DNA of 64,000 nt from Variovorax paradoxus (GTDB taxonomy: Bacteria > Pseudomonadota > Gammaproteobacteria > Burkholderiales > Burkholderiaceae_C): the NCBI RefSeq assembly GCF_000834655.1, contig NZ_JXQQ01000076.1:21051-85050 (forward strand), written 5' to 3'. How positions within the stretch are numbered: the stretch's first letter is position 1; every line of letters starts with the position of its first letter. Made by a program: the position numbers and the translations under genes. Below the pieces are notes generated by a model, which saw nothing but the letters and a program-made list of their open reading frames with translations, was not told where the DNA came from and ran no database searches. Of the stretch, positions 62,986 to 64,000 are shown piece by piece.

Positions 62986-63507
62986 TTAGGCCGCGCGCAC
63001 GCCGGTGGCGACAGCGTCGGTGGCGATCGCCAGCTTCCACAGGCGCACCGCGCGGGCCGCGAAGATGCCGCTGAAGGCGCCGTACAGCGTCGGGATGGCC
63101 AGGGCAAAAACGGCCTGATGGCGCAGCTCGGGGTGCATGGCCAGCGCCACGCCCACCACGTACTTGGTGCAGAAGATGCCCATCATCAGCGCGAGCGGCA
63201 CGGCGCTGCCGGCCACGTGGAAGGTGCGGGCCGCCGCATCGAAGCGGGTGGTGGCCGGCAGCGGGCGCTGCAGCACCAGCGCGATCAGCACTGCCGCCGC
63301 GGCCGCCCAGCCGAGCAGGGCGCCCAGCGAATCGCCGAAGGCAGAGAGCACGCCGAAGACCGACAGCCCGCCCATGGCGATGGGCATCAGCGTGACCCGG
63401 GTGAGGCTCACGCTGTTCGACAGCAACTGCTTGGCGCCGAGCCAGACGAGCAGCACGAAGACGGCGAACACCCACTTGGGCGTGTGAAGAAGGATCTGCA
63501 GCAGCAT
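62986..63507 (-). CDS. DUF6622-like membrane protein
   Basis: A 173-residue protein with five or six hydrophobic segments (WVFAVFVLLVWLGAKQLL, LMPIAMGGLSVFGVLSAFG, LGWAAAAAVLIALVL, VPLALMMGIFCTKYVVGVAL, ALAIPTLYGAFSGIFAARA). The N-terminal LLQILLHTPKWVF is typical of a conserved, uncharacterised proteobacterial family. GGAGA lies 7 bases before the ATG at 63507; the frame's longer start is unneeded. It is 54 bases upstream of the hydroxylase gene and may share its transcript. Confidence 0.75.
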   Translation of the reverse strand: MLLQILLHTPKWVFAVFVLLVWLGAKQLLSNSVSLTRVTLMPIAMGGLSVFGVLSAFGDSLGALLGWAAAAAVLIALVLQRPLPATTRFDAAARTFHVAGSAVPLALMMGIFCTKYVVGVALAMHPELRHQAVFALAIPTLYGAFSGIFAARAVRLWKLAIATDAVATGVRAA

Positions 63508-63756
63508 GGTGTTTCTCCGGTGAAGGGTGTGAAAAGCGTGTGTGGGGAAGCGATGGGCGGACTGTGCCGGTGCTCCGCTTCTCGGGCCACCGGCATGCGA
63601 CGAAATGCCCGAACGCGGCGCGAACCGCATCCGGCCGGCGCGAATTGCGGACGCGCGGCGCGAGCTTTACCGCCGCTTTACGGCGCAGCAAACAGCGGTA
63701 CTACCATTCGGCGCTGTACTCTAGGCCGCACCTCTGCACCCCTCCCGACGCATCCC

Positions 63757-64000
63757 ATGGACCCCAAAACTCCCCCCGAGCCCCTGCCGCCCACCGTGTC
63801 GCCGACTCACCCACCGGCACGCAGGCGCCGGTGGCTGGGGTGGCTGCTGACCCTGGCGCTGCTGGTGGCCCTGGGAGGCGGGGCTTGGTATCTGATCCAG
63901 CGTTCCAAGGCGCCGGCAGCCGGACCCGGCGGCGCGGGTGGCCCCGGTGGCCCAGGCGGTGGCCGGCCGGGCGGCGGCGGGCCCGGTGGGCGGGGCGGCG
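63757..64000 (+). CDS. RND efflux periplasmic adaptor, N-terminal fragment (MdtA-like)
   Basis: The gene runs off the window end after 81 codons. MDPKTPPEPLPPTV is followed by a membrane/signal segment (WLGWLLTLALLVALGGGAWYL) and a Gly/Pro-rich tract (GGAGGPGGPGGGRPGG). This N-terminal layout is typical of MdtA/MuxA-type adaptors of multidrug RND pumps in Burkholderiales; the lipoyl and barrel domains would follow outside. It is divergent from the DUF6622-like gene, with a 249-base gap. Confidence 0.6.
   Translation, partial: MDPKTPPEPLPPTVSPTHPPARRRRWLGWLLTLALLVALGGGAWYLIQRSKAPAAGPGGAGGPGGPGGGRPGGGGPGGRGG

Noticed and set aside
61682..63691. A 669-codon minus-strand frame ending in the 2TM protein
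   Set aside because: Only its last 98 codons are protein-like (the 2TM gene from 61978). The rest is out of frame with the hydroxylase and DUF6622-like genes.

Overview
The window is GC-rich (only the leader at 20272-20813 is noticeably richer in A/T), densely coding DNA with no rRNA, tRNA, CRISPR or transposase that I can see. The gene set points to a Burkholderiales bacterium of the family Comamonadaceae, most likely Variovorax or a close relative: a Bug-type tripartite tricarboxylate receptor, beta-proteobacterial gshA, short HPF, an aspartoacylase-like hydrolase, and GCTATC/GATAGC intergenic hairpins of a kind I associate with this family. The genus is an inference from family resemblance, not from a search.

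Layout. 1-10.1 kb is mixed metabolism and stress: the 3' end of a tryptophan 2,3-dioxygenase gene, a flavin monooxygenase, a Bug receptor, a 2Fe-2S ferredoxin-like protein, an esterase, a small monooxygenase, gshA, a lone receiver protein, an SDR enzyme, an NTF2-like/MerR pair, HPF, a CBS protein and a BamE-like secreted protein. 10.2-17.9 kb holds a circularly permuted GTPase gene and then what looks like a zinc-starvation locus: a Zur-like regulator, a perfect 11-bp inverted repeat overlapping a good sigma70 promoter, a 49-residue zinc-free L36 paralogue, a three-gene ABC transporter with ABC-2 permeases, and a TonB-dependent receptor, all colinear. 17.9-20.3 kb has a DUF4139 protein and a thioesterase.

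20.8-48.1 kb is the centrepiece: one 6985-residue open reading frame for a giant repetitive surface protein (LEPR-XLL-like tag, DUF4347, SdrD-like domain, then dozens of cadherin/VCBS-like beta domains), followed without real gaps by a TolC-like outer-membrane lipoprotein, an HlyD-like adaptor, a second adaptor with a cytoplasmic GAF-like domain, and a site-2-protease (M50) membrane protein fused to a third adaptor/lipoyl region. There is no ABC ATPase and no RTX C-terminus, so this looks like an export or assembly machine related to type I secretion but driven or controlled differently. The giant gene is built hierarchically: 321-bp units in runs of exactly 9 and exactly 12, 912-bp triple-domain modules in 1 and 3 copies, 753-bp double-domain modules in 4 copies, all arranged in two homologous superblocks.

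48.1-64 kb returns to chromosomal housekeeping: an acyltransferase, a membrane LytTR regulator, amtB behind a sigma54-type promoter, a metallo-beta-lactamase-fold hydrolase, an aspartoacylase-like enzyme with a DoxX-like partner, a MntA-HepT toxin-antitoxin module with a third gene interrupted by an in-frame TGA, an M23 peptidase, a pseudouridine synthase, glnS between two bidirectional terminators, a Tyr/Pro-rich secreted protein, a translationally coupled fatty-acid-hydroxylase/2TM/LytS-like kinase/LytTR regulator operon, and the first 81 codons of an RND efflux adaptor gene.
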